Positions 45,199-54,042 of a stretch of DNA of 64,000 nt are shown one piece after another. Position 1 is the stretch's first letter. The number at the start of each line of letters is the position of its first letter. The stretch spans positions 21,933-85,932 of the forward strand of contig CAIOGO010000002.1 of assembly GCA_903857865.1 (NCBI GenBank). Direction: 5' to 3'. The notes beneath the pieces were generated by a model that ran no database searches, was not told the DNA's origin, and saw nothing but the letters and a program-made list of their open reading frames with translations. Position numbers and translations under genes: made by a program. This DNA is from an uncultured bacterium (lineage in GTDB: Bacteria; Bipolaricaulota; Bipolaricaulia; UBA7950; UBA9294).

Positions 45199-46389
45199 CT
45201 ACTCCTCGAGCGCAGCCAGTGCGGGCAGGGTCTTCCCGCGCACGTATGCCAGGCATGCACCGCCGCCGGTTGACACGAAGCTCACGCGGTCCGCGTACCC
45301 CATCTCTTGCAGCGCCTCGCCCGTCTCCCCGCCGCCGATCACGCTGAATGCCCCCGATGTCGCCACGGCCTCAGCAACGCCCCGCGTTCCCGCGGCGAAC
45401 GCCGCCGTCTCGAATGCCCCCATCGGCCCCGCCCAGACGATCGAGCGAGCGCGTGCGATCTCCCGGGCGAACATCTCGACGGTCTCCGGTCCGATGTCGA
45501 ATCCGCTCAAACCGCGCGGGATCCGGGTCGCGTCGCCGATGGTCGACTTCTCTGGCATGCTGAGGGAAGGCGCAAGCACAGCGTCGACGGGCAGAACGAT
45601 CTTCGTCCCCTTCTCCGCTGCCAGCCGGGCAATGCCACGGACATCGTCCAGGAGATTGCTGTCAACGCGCGAGTCACCCACGTCCGCCCCGGTGGCGGCA
45701 AGGAAAGTGAACGCCACGCCACCCCCGATGAGGATCCCGTCGACACGCGGGATGAGATCGCGCAGGACGCCAAGCTTGTCGCTCGCCTTCTTCCCTCCCA
45801 CGATCGCCCAGTACGGTCGAGCCGGATCGTTGACGAGACGAGATAGGACGTCCACCTCCTTCTGGACGAGGAGACCGGCGTACGACGGAAGCCGCTCGGC
45901 GACCCCGACGGTTGACGCATGGGCGCGATGCGCTGTCCCAAACGCGTCATCGACGTAGACGTCGGCGACCTTGGCGAGTGCATCGGCGAACGTCGCATCG
46001 TTCTCTTCTTCCTCGCGATGGAAGCGAACGTTCTCCAAGAGGAGGACATCGCCCGGCGCGCTCGACCGAACGGCGTCGTTGACCTCCCCGCCAATGCAGT
46101 CGCCAAGCTTACGCACAGGACGGCGCAGGAGCTTTGAGAGGCGCGTACCTACGGGATCCAGCCGCAACCCCGGGACGGCCACGCCGTCCGGGCGACCGAG
46201 GTGCGTCACGAGAACGACGGTCGCTCCGCGATGCAGAAGCAGTTCGAGTGTCGGCAGGGATGCCCGGATGCGGGAATCGTCCTTGATTGTCGATCCTTCG
46301 AGGGGAACGTTGTAGTCGACGCGGACGAGGACCACCTTCCCCGCAACGTCTGCATCCTGGATCCGTCGTATCGTCTTCGCGCGACCCAC
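45199..46389 (-). CDS. pgk: Phosphoglycerate kinase
   Basis: The product is 396 residues from GTG, with GGAGGGGCC just upstream. The N-terminal substrate site has VRVDYNVPLEG and DSRIRASLPT, and the ATP domain has GGKKASDKLGVL and VIGGGETGEAL. It interconverts 1,3-bisphosphoglycerate and 3-phosphoglycerate with ADP/ATP. It stands alone; gap and tpiA are not adjacent. Confidence 0.97.
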   Translation of the reverse strand: MGRAKTIRRIQDADVAGKVVLVRVDYNVPLEGSTIKDDSRIRASLPTLELLLHRGATVVLVTHLGRPDGVAVPGLRLDPVGTRLSKLLRRPVRKLGDCIGGEVNDAVRSSAPGDVLLLENVRFHREEEENDATFADALAKVADVYVDDAFGTAHRAHASTVGVAERLPSYAGLLVQKEVDVLSRLVNDPARPYWAIVGGKKASDKLGVLRDLIPRVDGILIGGGVAFTFLAATGADVGDSRVDSNLLDDVRGIARLAAEKGTKIVLPVDAVLAPSLSMPEKSTIGDATRIPRGLSGFDIGPETVEMFAREIARARSIVWAGPMGAFETAAFAAGTRGVAEAVATSGAFSVIGGGETGEALQEMGYADRVSFVSTGGGACLAYVRGKTLPALAALEE

Positions 46390-46419
46390 GGCCCCTCCTC
46401 CTGTTCTTGCCCAACGCGA

Positions 46420-46448
46420 TTGAACGTATTCCTGAACGGCATTATAAT
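46420..46448 (+). promoter_or_regulatory. Near-consensus promoter of an apparently leaderless gene
   Basis: TTGAAC (46420-46425), 17-base spacer, TATAAT (46443-46448). The ATG of the next gene is only eight bases after the -10, so transcription would begin at or within two bases of the start codon. No SD is present. Confidence 0.8.
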
Positions 46449-46456
46449 GACCCGCA

Positions 46457-47311
46457 ATGAGTGGGCAAAGCCTCGTTCTCCTCGCGATAGGTCTGTTCTC
46501 TTCCCTTATCATCACTGTCGCTGCCGTGGATCGCTACCTCCTCGACGAGCACCCGCCTTCCGAGATCGCTGGCCTGCTGTGGCGCGTGGAGAATGCCCTC
46601 GGCCGAGCCGAAGACCTCGAGATCTCCCTCGCGTCCACGGAATACGGGAACAACCCGGAGACCGTTCGCATGGTGGTTCGCGTCCTCGTGGGCCCTGTCC
46701 CGGCCCTCTCGGTCCACTACACGGAGCCCGAGAGCATGAGGGATCAGGTCGTAACCATCGGGAATGATCTCTTGTCGCACTACCTCCCCGAGGCTGACCT
46801 GCTGGTCGTCAAGCGCTGGACGGGAGTCCCGCTCGCCGCCGTAGGCCTCGCCGGGCTCGATGTGTCCCGCCTGCGTACCGAGTGGCAGCAAGGCACCGTC
46901 ACCGTGCAGATCCTCGACACCATGGCCAGTCTCGCTTCTGATGCCCTCGCGGCCACCTTCGCGTTCGCCGGGACACTGGCTTCCACGACGCTCGATCAGG
47001 ACACCACGCTCAGCGCAACTCCGTCGCCCGCGTTTGACCTGGCCCTTCCCGGGTTCGCATCGCCGCCCTCCATCAGCCTCTCCGACCCGCTCTACGGAAG
47101 CTACATTGTGGAGGTACGCGACACGGAGTCGGGGCGACTGACGCGGACCCTGTGGGTTGACCGAGCGACGTTCCTTGTCCGGAAAGTCGTCTTCTTTGAG
47201 GACGACCGCCGCGTCCGGACTCTCGAGGTCGAGCAACTGCTCCTGAATCAAGGCCTCACAGCCGACGAGATTCTCGTCCTTCCTCGGGCAGCGTCGACGA
47301 TTCGAGGGTAG
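46457..47311 (+). CDS. LolA-like exported protein
   Basis: The product is 284 residues. An N-terminal hydrophobic segment (about 6-24) acts as signal or anchor. The C-terminal part (YIVEVRDTESGRLTRTLWVD, then VRKVVFFEDDRRVRTLEVE) has the strand pattern of LolA/LolB-like outer-membrane lipoprotein carriers. Probably acts in the periplasm. It converges on the DUF151 gene with only nine bases between. Family assignment is by pattern and moderate. Confidence 0.55.
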   Translation: MSGQSLVLLAIGLFSSLIITVAAVDRYLLDEHPPSEIAGLLWRVENALGRAEDLEISLASTEYGNNPETVRMVVRVLVGPVPALSVHYTEPESMRDQVVTIGNDLLSHYLPEADLLVVKRWTGVPLAAVGLAGLDVSRLRTEWQQGTVTVQILDTMASLASDALAATFAFAGTLASTTLDQDTTLSATPSPAFDLALPGFASPPSISLSDPLYGSYIVEVRDTESGRLTRTLWVDRATFLVRKVVFFEDDRRVRTLEVEQLLLNQGLTADEILVLPRAASTIRG

Positions 47312-47320
47312 GACTACGAT

Positions 47321-47824
47321 CTAGTTTCCGTCAGCATCCCCGGTCGCCCCGCGGCGGCGCCGAAACTCCCGAAGGTCGAGTCCATCCTCAACGAACTCCT
47401 GAAACTCGTCCTCCTCCGCGAAGGGCGACTCGATGGACGCCACGTCGAAGACCGCGTCGGCGATGAAGATCGGGCACCCCACGCGAAGAGACAATGCGAG
47501 GGAGTCCGACGGACGCGCGTCGAATTCTATGACATCGCCACTGGCAGGTTGAACGTAGATCGACGCGAAGTACGTCCCGTCCTTGACCTCTTTGATCACG
47601 ACGCGGTCCACGGTTGCATGGAGGTCGTCCAGGATTTCCTTCATCAGCGCGTGAGTCAGAGGTCTCGGGAAGTCCTCACTCTGGAGCCCGAAAGCGATGG
47701 AGATCGCCTCAGCGTCTCCAATCCATATCGGCAAGGCCTTCTGCGATTTGCGATCCTTGAGGAGCACAACCGGGGAGTTGTTGGATGGATCGACCAGAAG
47801 AGCCTTAATCACAACTTCCCGCAT
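47321..47824 (-). CDS. Bifunctional nuclease family protein (DUF151)
   Basis: The product is 167 residues starting MREVVIKALLVDPSNNSPVV. The DUF151 core is clear: VVLLKDRKSQKALPIWIGDAEA and EFDARPSDSLALSLRVGCPIF. The C-terminus adds an acidic UVR-like tail. Family members have been reported to have nuclease activity. Start has GGAG seven bases upstream. It has its own promoter, divergent from glmS. Confidence 0.93.
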   Translation of the reverse strand: MREVVIKALLVDPSNNSPVVLLKDRKSQKALPIWIGDAEAISIAFGLQSEDFPRPLTHALMKEILDDLHATVDRVVIKEVKDGTYFASIYVQPASGDVIEFDARPSDSLALSLRVGCPIFIADAVFDVASIESPFAEEDEFQEFVEDGLDLREFRRRRGATGDADGN

Positions 47825-47856
47825 CTCGAGACTCCTTTGCTGCTTCGCTCCTTGTG

Positions 47857-47885
47857 AGTATACAGTCCTCACCTTGGGTGGACAA
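47857..47885 (-). promoter_or_regulatory. Promoter of the DUF151 gene
   Basis: TTGTCC (47880-47885), 17-base spacer, TATACT (47857-47862) on the minus strand, 32 bases from the start codon. Confidence 0.7.
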
Positions 47886-47896
47886 AGCGGCTGCCA

Positions 47897-47925
47897 TTGG
47901 ACAGCCGTCTTCTGTCCGCTACACT
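47897..47925 (+). promoter_or_regulatory. Promoter of glmS
   Basis: TTGGAC (47897-47902), 17-base spacer, TACACT (47920-47925), 31 bases from the glmS GTG. It lies back to back with the DUF151 promoter, 11 bases apart. No glmS ribozyme is recognisable in the short leader. Confidence 0.65.
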
Positions 47926-47956
47926 TGAGCTTTGGAGTCGAAGGAGCGTGGTCCGA

Positions 47957-49780
47957 GTGTGCGGAATCGTCGGCTACGTGGGCTCGGAGCTCGCAGCGCC
48001 GTTTCTCCTGGAGAGCCTGAAGCGCCTAGAGTACCGCGGCTACGATTCGGCCGGGATTGCGCTCATCGAGGACGGCAAGCTCGTCCGCTTCCGGCGCGCT
48101 GGCAAGGTGCGGGATCTGGAGCATGACCTCCATGGGGCGGCGTACTCCGCCACAGTCGGTATCGGACACACCCGATGGGCTACGCATGGCGTCCCTACAG
48201 ACCGCAACGCTCATCCGCACCTTGACTGTCACGGCCGCATCGCGGTGATCCACAACGGCATCATCGAGAACCACGCGGTCCTCAGAGAACGCCTGGAGAA
48301 CGACGGGCACGTTTTCTCCTCGGAGACGGACACGGAAGTGCTCGCTCATCTTGTCGAGTCCCTCTACGACGGCGACCTTCTTGACGCCGTGCGCAAAGCG
48401 ATCGGCCAGGCTCAGGGAGCATTCGCCGTCGCCATCCTGTCCCAGGATGCTCCCGATCGAATCGTCTTCGCCAAACGTGGGAGTCCCCTCGTCGTAGGTC
48501 GCAGCGAGGGCGCCGCCTACGTCAGCTCGGACGTCCCGGCTCTTCTCGGGAAGGCATCCGAAGTCCAATTCCTACTCGACGATGAACTCGGTGAGATCAC
48601 TCTCGACGGCTATCGCATCCTGACGCTCGACGGCCGACCTGTGCATCGTGCTCCACACCGCGTTTCCGCCGATCCGGTGGCGATCCAGAAGGGTGGCTAC
48701 AAGCACTTCATGCTGAAGGAGATCCACGAGCAGGCACGCTCCGTCGGAGAGACCCTCCGCGAGAAGCTGGACCAGGGAACCCGGCTGCTCGGCATGCCCG
48801 CACTCGAACAGGTCGACCCCGACTTCGATCACATCTACTTCGTCGCGTGCGGCACAGCCCACCACGCGGCGAAGGTCGCGGAGTACCTCTGGGAGAGTGT
48901 GCTGCCTGTCCCCGCGCACGCCATCATTGCGTCCGAGTTCCGCCTCCGAAACGCGCACATCACGCCGCGCACGCTCGTGATCGCCGTGTCCCAGTCCGGG
49001 GAGACCATCGATACGCTCATGGCGGTGCGCAGCGCCCGCTCCCGCGGAGCTCACGTCATTGCGCTCGTCAACGCAGAACAGTCGGCCATCGAGCGCGAAT
49101 CCAACGCCGCGGTATACACGAGAGCCGGCATCGAGATCGGAGTCGCGGCGACCAAGACCTTCACGGCGCAGATCGCCGCTCTCGGGCTGATCGGCCTGGC
49201 GCTCTCCCGAGTGAAGGGTGCCGCCTCCGAGGCCGAGTCATCGCGTGAACTGCGAGAGCTGGCCTTGCTCCCGGGACGCATCGTTGAGGCGTTGCGCGTA
49301 GAGGACAAGGTTCGGACGCTCGCCGAGCGTCTGCGTCACGCGTCCGATGTCCTCTTTCTCGCACGGGGCGCCCTCTTCCCGATCGCTCTCGAAGGCGCTC
49401 TCAAACTGAAAGAGATCTCCTACATCCACGCCGAGGGCTATCCTGCTGGCGAGATGAAACACGGCCCCATCGCTCTGATCGACGAAGGGACTCCCGTCAT
49501 CATGCTCGCGTCGCGCGGACCCGCGTATGACAAACTGCTCTCCAATATGGAGGAGGTCAAGGCCCGCAAGGGATTCGTCATCGCGGTGTCCGACGCGCCG
49601 GAAGACCCGAACCTCGTGCGGCTGGCCGACGAAATCCTCCCCGTACCGACCTCAAGCGGGATCTCGTCACCGATCCTGTTCACGATCCCGCTCCAGCTTC
49701 TCGCCTACTACGTGGCTGTCTCTCTCGGCACCGACGTCGACCAGCCGCGGAACTTGGCGAAGACCGTGACGGTTGAGTAG
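47957..49780 (+). CDS. glmS: Glutamine-fructose-6-phosphate aminotransferase
   Basis: The product is 607 residues. Start is GTG so that Cys2 becomes the N-terminal nucleophile of the glutaminase domain (CGIVGYVG); GHTRWATHG and HNGIIENH follow. Two SIS isomerase domains include SQSGETIDTLMA and the C-terminal EGALKLKEISYIHAE; the terminus is LAKTVTVE. It makes glucosamine-6-phosphate for peptidoglycan and lipopolysaccharide. It converges on the glycosyltransferase gene, three bases apart. Confidence 0.97.
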   Translation: MCGIVGYVGSELAAPFLLESLKRLEYRGYDSAGIALIEDGKLVRFRRAGKVRDLEHDLHGAAYSATVGIGHTRWATHGVPTDRNAHPHLDCHGRIAVIHNGIIENHAVLRERLENDGHVFSSETDTEVLAHLVESLYDGDLLDAVRKAIGQAQGAFAVAILSQDAPDRIVFAKRGSPLVVGRSEGAAYVSSDVPALLGKASEVQFLLDDELGEITLDGYRILTLDGRPVHRAPHRVSADPVAIQKGGYKHFMLKEIHEQARSVGETLREKLDQGTRLLGMPALEQVDPDFDHIYFVACGTAHHAAKVAEYLWESVLPVPAHAIIASEFRLRNAHITPRTLVIAVSQSGETIDTLMAVRSARSRGAHVIALVNAEQSAIERESNAAVYTRAGIEIGVAATKTFTAQIAALGLIGLALSRVKGAASEAESSRELRELALLPGRIVEALRVEDKVRTLAERLRHASDVLFLARGALFPIALEGALKLKEISYIHAEGYPAGEMKHGPIALIDEGTPVIMLASRGPAYDKLLSNMEEVKARKGFVIAVSDAPEDPNLVRLADEILPVPTSSGISSPILFTIPLQLLAYYVAVSLGTDVDQPRNLAKTVTVE

Positions 49781-49783
49781 GTC

Positions 49784-50980
49784 TCAGTCTCCGTTCTGTG
49801 TGCGGCGGCCCCTGTGACGGGGACGGCGTGGCCAGCGACTACACGGGCGGGCCGCCAAGCTCTCCTCGTAGACCTCAACGAGCCGAAGCACGCCATTCTG
49901 GAGCGACGTCTCCTCCGCCGTCGCCAGCGCGCCCTCCGCGAGGCGAGCCGTGAGCTCTCGATCCGCCGCCACGCACACCGCCCGTTCAGCCAAGGCATCG
50001 GCGTCCTCGGGAACGAGGAACCCGTTCTCTCCGTCCCGTACGACATCGCGGACGCCCATCGCACGCACCGCGACTGCCGGCGTGCCGGCCGCCATCGCCT
50101 CCACGATGACCAGTCCCTGGGTTTCGGTCTTCGACGCGAAGATGAAGACATCGGCCGCCCGGTAGAGGTCGACCAGCCGCTTCCGGTCGAGGAACCCGGC
50201 GAAACGGACGGAGGTCTCGAGGCCGAGGCGCGCCGCTTCCTGCTCAAGCTCCAGCCGCTGCGGCCCGTCGCCCGCGAGCACCATGACGGCTTGATCCAGC
50301 TGACTGTGAATCTTCACGAAGCTCTCGAGGAGGAAGAGCAGATTCTTCTCGGAAGCAATGCGGCCGGCGTAGAGGAACAAGGGGACCCCGTCGCCGATGG
50401 CCAACGCGCGCCGTGGATCCCAGACAGCCGGTCCAGCGTAGTCGCGCAGATCGGGACCGAAGGGCAGGACGTGAATGGGTCGGCGGACGCCGAACTTGCG
50501 GAGTTCGTCGTGAATCGATCGGGTCGGCGCTGTCACGACGGAGCAGCGGTTGCACAGGAGGGCGGAGTAGCTCTCTGCCGCTCGCACGGACGGCCGGAAC
50601 ACTCGCGGGATGTAGTGCAAGTAGTGGCTTAGATACGTATGGTAGGTCTGGATGTGCGGCAGTCTGTAGCGGTGCGCCGCGATGAGCGCGACGTAGGCAA
50701 GCGAAAAGGGGGTGTGGCTGTGAACGACGTCCAGGTCGCCGAAGCTCCTCGCCGCTTCCCGGTTGTATGGCAACGCCATGCGTGCCGTCTTGTACGAGAA
50801 GACCGGCCCCGATCGGAAGCGGAACACAAGGTGCTCGTCGTCGCTCGGGTGCTCGTACCGCGGCGCGTAGACGTAGGCTTCGTGCCCCAGCCGCACGAGC
50901 TCGTCGCGCAACGTCCGCACGACCGTTGTCACGCCCGTAATCTCGGGCAGGTAGGCGTCCGTGAACAGGCCAATCCTCAT
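49784..50980 (-). CDS. Glycosyltransferase family 4
   Basis: The product is 398 residues. The GT-B fold is shown by MRIGLFTDAYLPEITGVTTV, HTPFSLAYVALIAAHRY, the HTYLSHYLHYIP segment and the C-terminal ETQGLVIVEAMAAGTPAV with the E-x7-E motif. It resembles the glycolipid glucosyltransferases of the mannosyl/glucosyl-diacylglycerol type, suggesting membrane glycolipid synthesis. The start overlaps the amidohydrolase stop (ATGA). Confidence 0.9.
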   Translation of the reverse strand: MRIGLFTDAYLPEITGVTTVVRTLRDELVRLGHEAYVYAPRYEHPSDDEHLVFRFRSGPVFSYKTARMALPYNREAARSFGDLDVVHSHTPFSLAYVALIAAHRYRLPHIQTYHTYLSHYLHYIPRVFRPSVRAAESYSALLCNRCSVVTAPTRSIHDELRKFGVRRPIHVLPFGPDLRDYAGPAVWDPRRALAIGDGVPLFLYAGRIASEKNLLFLLESFVKIHSQLDQAVMVLAGDGPQRLELEQEAARLGLETSVRFAGFLDRKRLVDLYRAADVFIFASKTETQGLVIVEAMAAGTPAVAVRAMGVRDVVRDGENGFLVPEDADALAERAVCVAADRELTARLAEGALATAEETSLQNGVLRLVEVYEESLAARPCSRWPRRPRHRGRRTQNGD

Positions 50981-52473
50981 GCATCCTCCATTCCGTTGTA
51001 CACGAGCTCCCCGCCGACCAGCGTCAGCGTGACGGAACGTCGCCCGATGCTCTCCACGTCGAGCGGGCCGTCGAGAACGAGGAGATCGGCGCTTCCGCCG
51101 GGAGCGAGCCTCCCTTGCGCAGGCTCGCCTCCACTGAGAAAGGCACTCCCCTCGGTGTAGCCGCGAATTGCGTCCTCCAACGGGATGCGTTGTCCTTCGT
51201 GCGGCGCTCGAACCACGGAGGCAATGCCATAGAGCGGCGACAGTGGCATCCCATCCGACCCTAGGCCGAGCGGGATCCCGGCCGCGATGACCGCAGAGAA
51301 CGGGTTGCAGGCCGCATCGCGCTCCCCACCAAGGGCCGTCTCATACAGCCCCCCGGCGCCCGACCAGTTGCCGACGAAGTTTGGTTGCATGCACACCGCC
51401 AGGCCAAGCTGCGCGGTGTCCTGGATCTGCTCAACCGTCGGCAACTCGTAGTGCTCGACTCGGTGCCGAAGTCCCCGATCGGAGCCGGCGCCCCGATGGG
51501 CATCCAGGACCTGCCCGATCGCTCGATCCCCGATGGCGTGCGTGATCGTCTGCCATCCGCTTCGCTCTGCGGCGGCAATCCTCTCCGACAGCCACGCGGT
51601 GGGACAGTTCAGCGCTCCGCGGCCTCCAGACTCGTACGGCAGGGAGACCGCCGCATTCCGCGCCCCGATCGAGCCATCCGCGAACAGCTTCACTCCACCC
51701 CACCGTCCCCACGCATTGCCTTGTCCTGACCGGACCCCGTCCCTCGCGAGGACCTCCAACCGATCAACCGGCGGGTGGATGACAACGCGCAAGCGGAGAC
51801 CGGGTGCAGCATCGAGAATGACGAGCGGATCCACAGATCCCGTCATGATGTGGGCGGTCGTGATGCCAAGGCGATGGCATGACCTTGCCGCCGCGCGCAA
51901 CGCCTCGCGAATCGTCGCGTCATCGGGGCGCACGCGCGCGAGCACGGCGAAGACGGCCGCCTCGCGAATCTCGCCAAGCTCGACATCGACGAGCTGCGGT
52001 GCCCCTTTTGCGACGTCCTGCGTCAGGTTGAGCGCCTCGGAGTTCGCCACTGCGAGGTGGCCATCCACGCGAACGGCGACCGCGGGAATCCCGGGCACGG
52101 CGCGGTCGAGCTCGGAGCGTCGGAGACGCGCGTCCGGGATCCATCGACTCTCATCCCAGCCGGTCGCGAACAACCACTCACCCTTGGTGCGTAAGCGCCC
52201 GGCCGCAGCCATCCGCGCCAACGCCTCCTCCCGTCCGCACCCCGCCACGTCGAGTCGCCAGCCGATCTCCGCCAATCCGGACTCGACCAAGTGCGTGTGA
52301 CCATCGATGAATCCAGGCAAGATCGCGCCGCCGCCCACATCCCGCTGCGTCGCCACGAGCCCCGCGAGGTCCTCCGTGCAGCCAATTCCGACCACGCGCC
52401 CTTCCGCAACGACCACCGCGTCGCTGCCTGGATGTCCCCACACCTGCCCGCCAAACAAGAGAACGGCTTCCAT
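50977..52473 (-). CDS. Amidohydrolase family 3 protein (YtcJ-like)
   Basis: The product is 498 residues. The metal-dependent hydrolase signature GFIDGHTHLVESG is N-terminal, and the later ITHAIGDRAIGQVLDAH and HRVEHYELPTVEQI carry further metal-binding histidines. YtcJ proteins hydrolyse uncharacterised N-acyl or imide substrates. SD GGGGTGAGGG precedes ATG. The four-base overlap puts it in an operon with the glycosyltransferase. Confidence 0.9.
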   Translation of the reverse strand: MEAVLLFGGQVWGHPGSDAVVVAEGRVVGIGCTEDLAGLVATQRDVGGGAILPGFIDGHTHLVESGLAEIGWRLDVAGCGREEALARMAAAGRLRTKGEWLFATGWDESRWIPDARLRRSELDRAVPGIPAVAVRVDGHLAVANSEALNLTQDVAKGAPQLVDVELGEIREAAVFAVLARVRPDDATIREALRAAARSCHRLGITTAHIMTGSVDPLVILDAAPGLRLRVVIHPPVDRLEVLARDGVRSGQGNAWGRWGGVKLFADGSIGARNAAVSLPYESGGRGALNCPTAWLSERIAAAERSGWQTITHAIGDRAIGQVLDAHRGAGSDRGLRHRVEHYELPTVEQIQDTAQLGLAVCMQPNFVGNWSGAGGLYETALGGERDAACNPFSAVIAAGIPLGLGSDGMPLSPLYGIASVVRAPHEGQRIPLEDAIRGYTEGSAFLSGGEPAQGRLAPGGSADLLVLDGPLDVESIGRRSVTLTLVGGELVYNGMEDA

Positions 52474-52719
52474 CCCTCACCCCGGACGTCGTTGCGTCAC
52501 GATCCGCCGACGAGCCAAGAACGCGACCTCCGCCAACCTCGCGCGCCCATCATTCGCGATCCAGCGCCCTTCGGCAACCCGCCTTCCATCTTTCTTCCAT
52601 ATTGATTCCCACCTATCTGCATGGATAGCCCCCTGCAATGAGGTACCCTAGCGCAGTTCTGAGCTTCTGCGACAACGTAAGCAAACGACGCTGATCGACT
52701 TGCGAGCTGTGGAGAGGGG

Positions 52720-52902
52720 GTGAGGTTCGTGCCGAAGAAGGAAATCTACGACAAGTTGTCCATCTACATCCCTCAGAAGAAGATGGGGGAACGACCCGTC
52801 GAGCGGCTGATCAAGCTGGGAGAGAAACACGATCGGTCGATCAACTATCTCGTGGTTGATGCCATCCTCCAGTACCTCGAGCGGGAAGAGAACAAGAGCT
52901 AG
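52720..52902 (+). CDS. Small ribbon-helix-helix-like protein
   Basis: The product is 57-60 residues: VPKKEIYDKLSIYIPQKKM, then VERLIKLGEKHDRSINYL and VVDAILQYLE. A beta strand followed by two helices with S-I-N-Y-L matches CopG/Arc-type DNA-binding proteins. GTG at 52720 or the GTG three codons later, which has GAGG just upstream, could be the start. A strong terminator follows. Its target is not visible. Confidence 0.65.
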   Translation: MRFVPKKEIYDKLSIYIPQKKMGERPVERLIKLGEKHDRSINYLVVDAILQYLEREENKS

Positions 52903-52922
52903 CGAGATCGTTTCACTCAGCT

Positions 52923-52971
52923 GAGGCGGGCGCGGCGCCATTGTCGTCCCGCCTCGTCCTTTTCTTTCTGT
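52923..52971 (+). terminator. Intrinsic terminator after the RHH-like gene
   Basis: GAGGCGGG (52923-52930) pairs with CCCGCCTC (52948-52955), followed by GTCCTTTTCTTTCTG, a T-rich run. It may also slow the convergent acetyl-CoA operon. Confidence 0.8.
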
Positions 52972-52989
52972 TGTTGAGCCGGTTCTGCC

Positions 52990-54042
52990 TCACATCTCGA
53001 GCAGCGCACCCAGCGCGCGCACGTTGACGTGCTCCGCCACAAGCTGCCGAATCCTTTCGGTCTTCCTCGCCTCACTCGCCGTCAGCAGCGGCTCGATTCG
53101 TTCGACCTGCATCGCCACGCTATACGTGTCCCCAGGGACGAGGAGGAGGGGGATCTTCTTCTCGGATGCCTTGGACATGACTTGCGCTGGCGGAAGAATG
53201 TTGTTGGTGAGCACGACGGCCGACGTGCCTCCGGCCTCGATCGCAGCGAGAATCATGTCACTGCGATCCCCACTGGTGATGACAAGCTTGTCGGGAGCCC
53301 TCATCCTCTCTTCGGCCATCGCCGCGGCGACGGACATCGCTCCGACCGCCACGTTGCGCACGAGGTTTCCCAGTCCTTCCTCGCCCGCGACGACCCGCGC
53401 GAAGAGACGGTCCGCAACCAACGAGACCGTCATCGTCGTCAGTTCCTTGTCGTAGGGAACGACGCCCAGGACCTCCACGCCGAGTTCTGCGATCTCGGGA
53501 AGATGGACCTCCTTGAAGTCGTCCAGATGAATGACCTTGTTGACGATGATTCCCGCCACAGTGGCTTCTTCGGCGCTCACGAAGCGCTGGATGAACGCCA
53601 CGTCATCGGCGATCTCGTCCTCGGCACCGCTGGCGACGACAACGACCGGGCTGCCAGTTTCCTGGGAGATGGTCAACGGATCGAGGCAAACGGATGCTCC
53701 GTACGACAGGTCCTTTCCGCACTCAATGAACACCGCATCCCGCCCCGCGCCGACGACTCCCAGCATGCGCCGCAGCTCCTCGAACATCGAGGCGCGCTCG
53801 TACATGAATCGCAGTTTCGAGTGGTCAAAGCCGATGCTCATCGTCTCCGGCTCTTGGCCCAATTCGAGCAGATGAGCGAAGAGGGCTGCATCGTAGTCCC
53901 ATAGTCTCTTCTTGCGGTAGAGGAACCTGTCGCCAAGCGGCTTGATGTACCCGAAACGCTGATCGAGGACACTCGCCAAGCCGACCAGCATGCTCGTCTT
54001 CCCCGCACCCTCACGCGTCGACGCCACGATCAGCGACTTCAC
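52990..54042 (-). CDS. DRTGG-domain, BioD/Pta-N-like P-loop protein
   Basis: The product is 350 residues. The N-terminal STREGAGKTSMLVGLA is a dethiobiotin-synthetase-like P-loop, and the C-terminal LVITSGDRSDMILAAIEAGG is a DRTGG domain. The combination is that of the non-catalytic N-terminal part of phosphotransacetylase (COG0857), often encoded with ADP-forming acetyl-CoA synthetases. A regulatory role is likely. The ATG overlaps the ligase stop (ATGA). Confidence 0.85.
   Translation of the reverse strand: MKSLIVASTREGAGKTSMLVGLASVLDQRFGYIKPLGDRFLYRKKRLWDYDAALFAHLLELGQEPETMSIGFDHSKLRFMYERASMFEELRRMLGVVGAGRDAVFIECGKDLSYGASVCLDPLTISQETGSPVVVVASGAEDEIADDVAFIQRFVSAEEATVAGIIVNKVIHLDDFKEVHLPEIAELGVEVLGVVPYDKELTTMTVSLVADRLFARVVAGEEGLGNLVRNVAVGAMSVAAAMAEERMRAPDKLVITSGDRSDMILAAIEAGGTSAVVLTNNILPPAQVMSKASEKKIPLLLVPGDTYSVAMQVERIEPLLTASEARKTERIRQLVAEHVNVRALGALLEM

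Noticed and set aside
47926..47956. glmS ribozyme
   Set aside because: The leader between promoter and start is only about 25-30 bases, too short for the ribozyme core.
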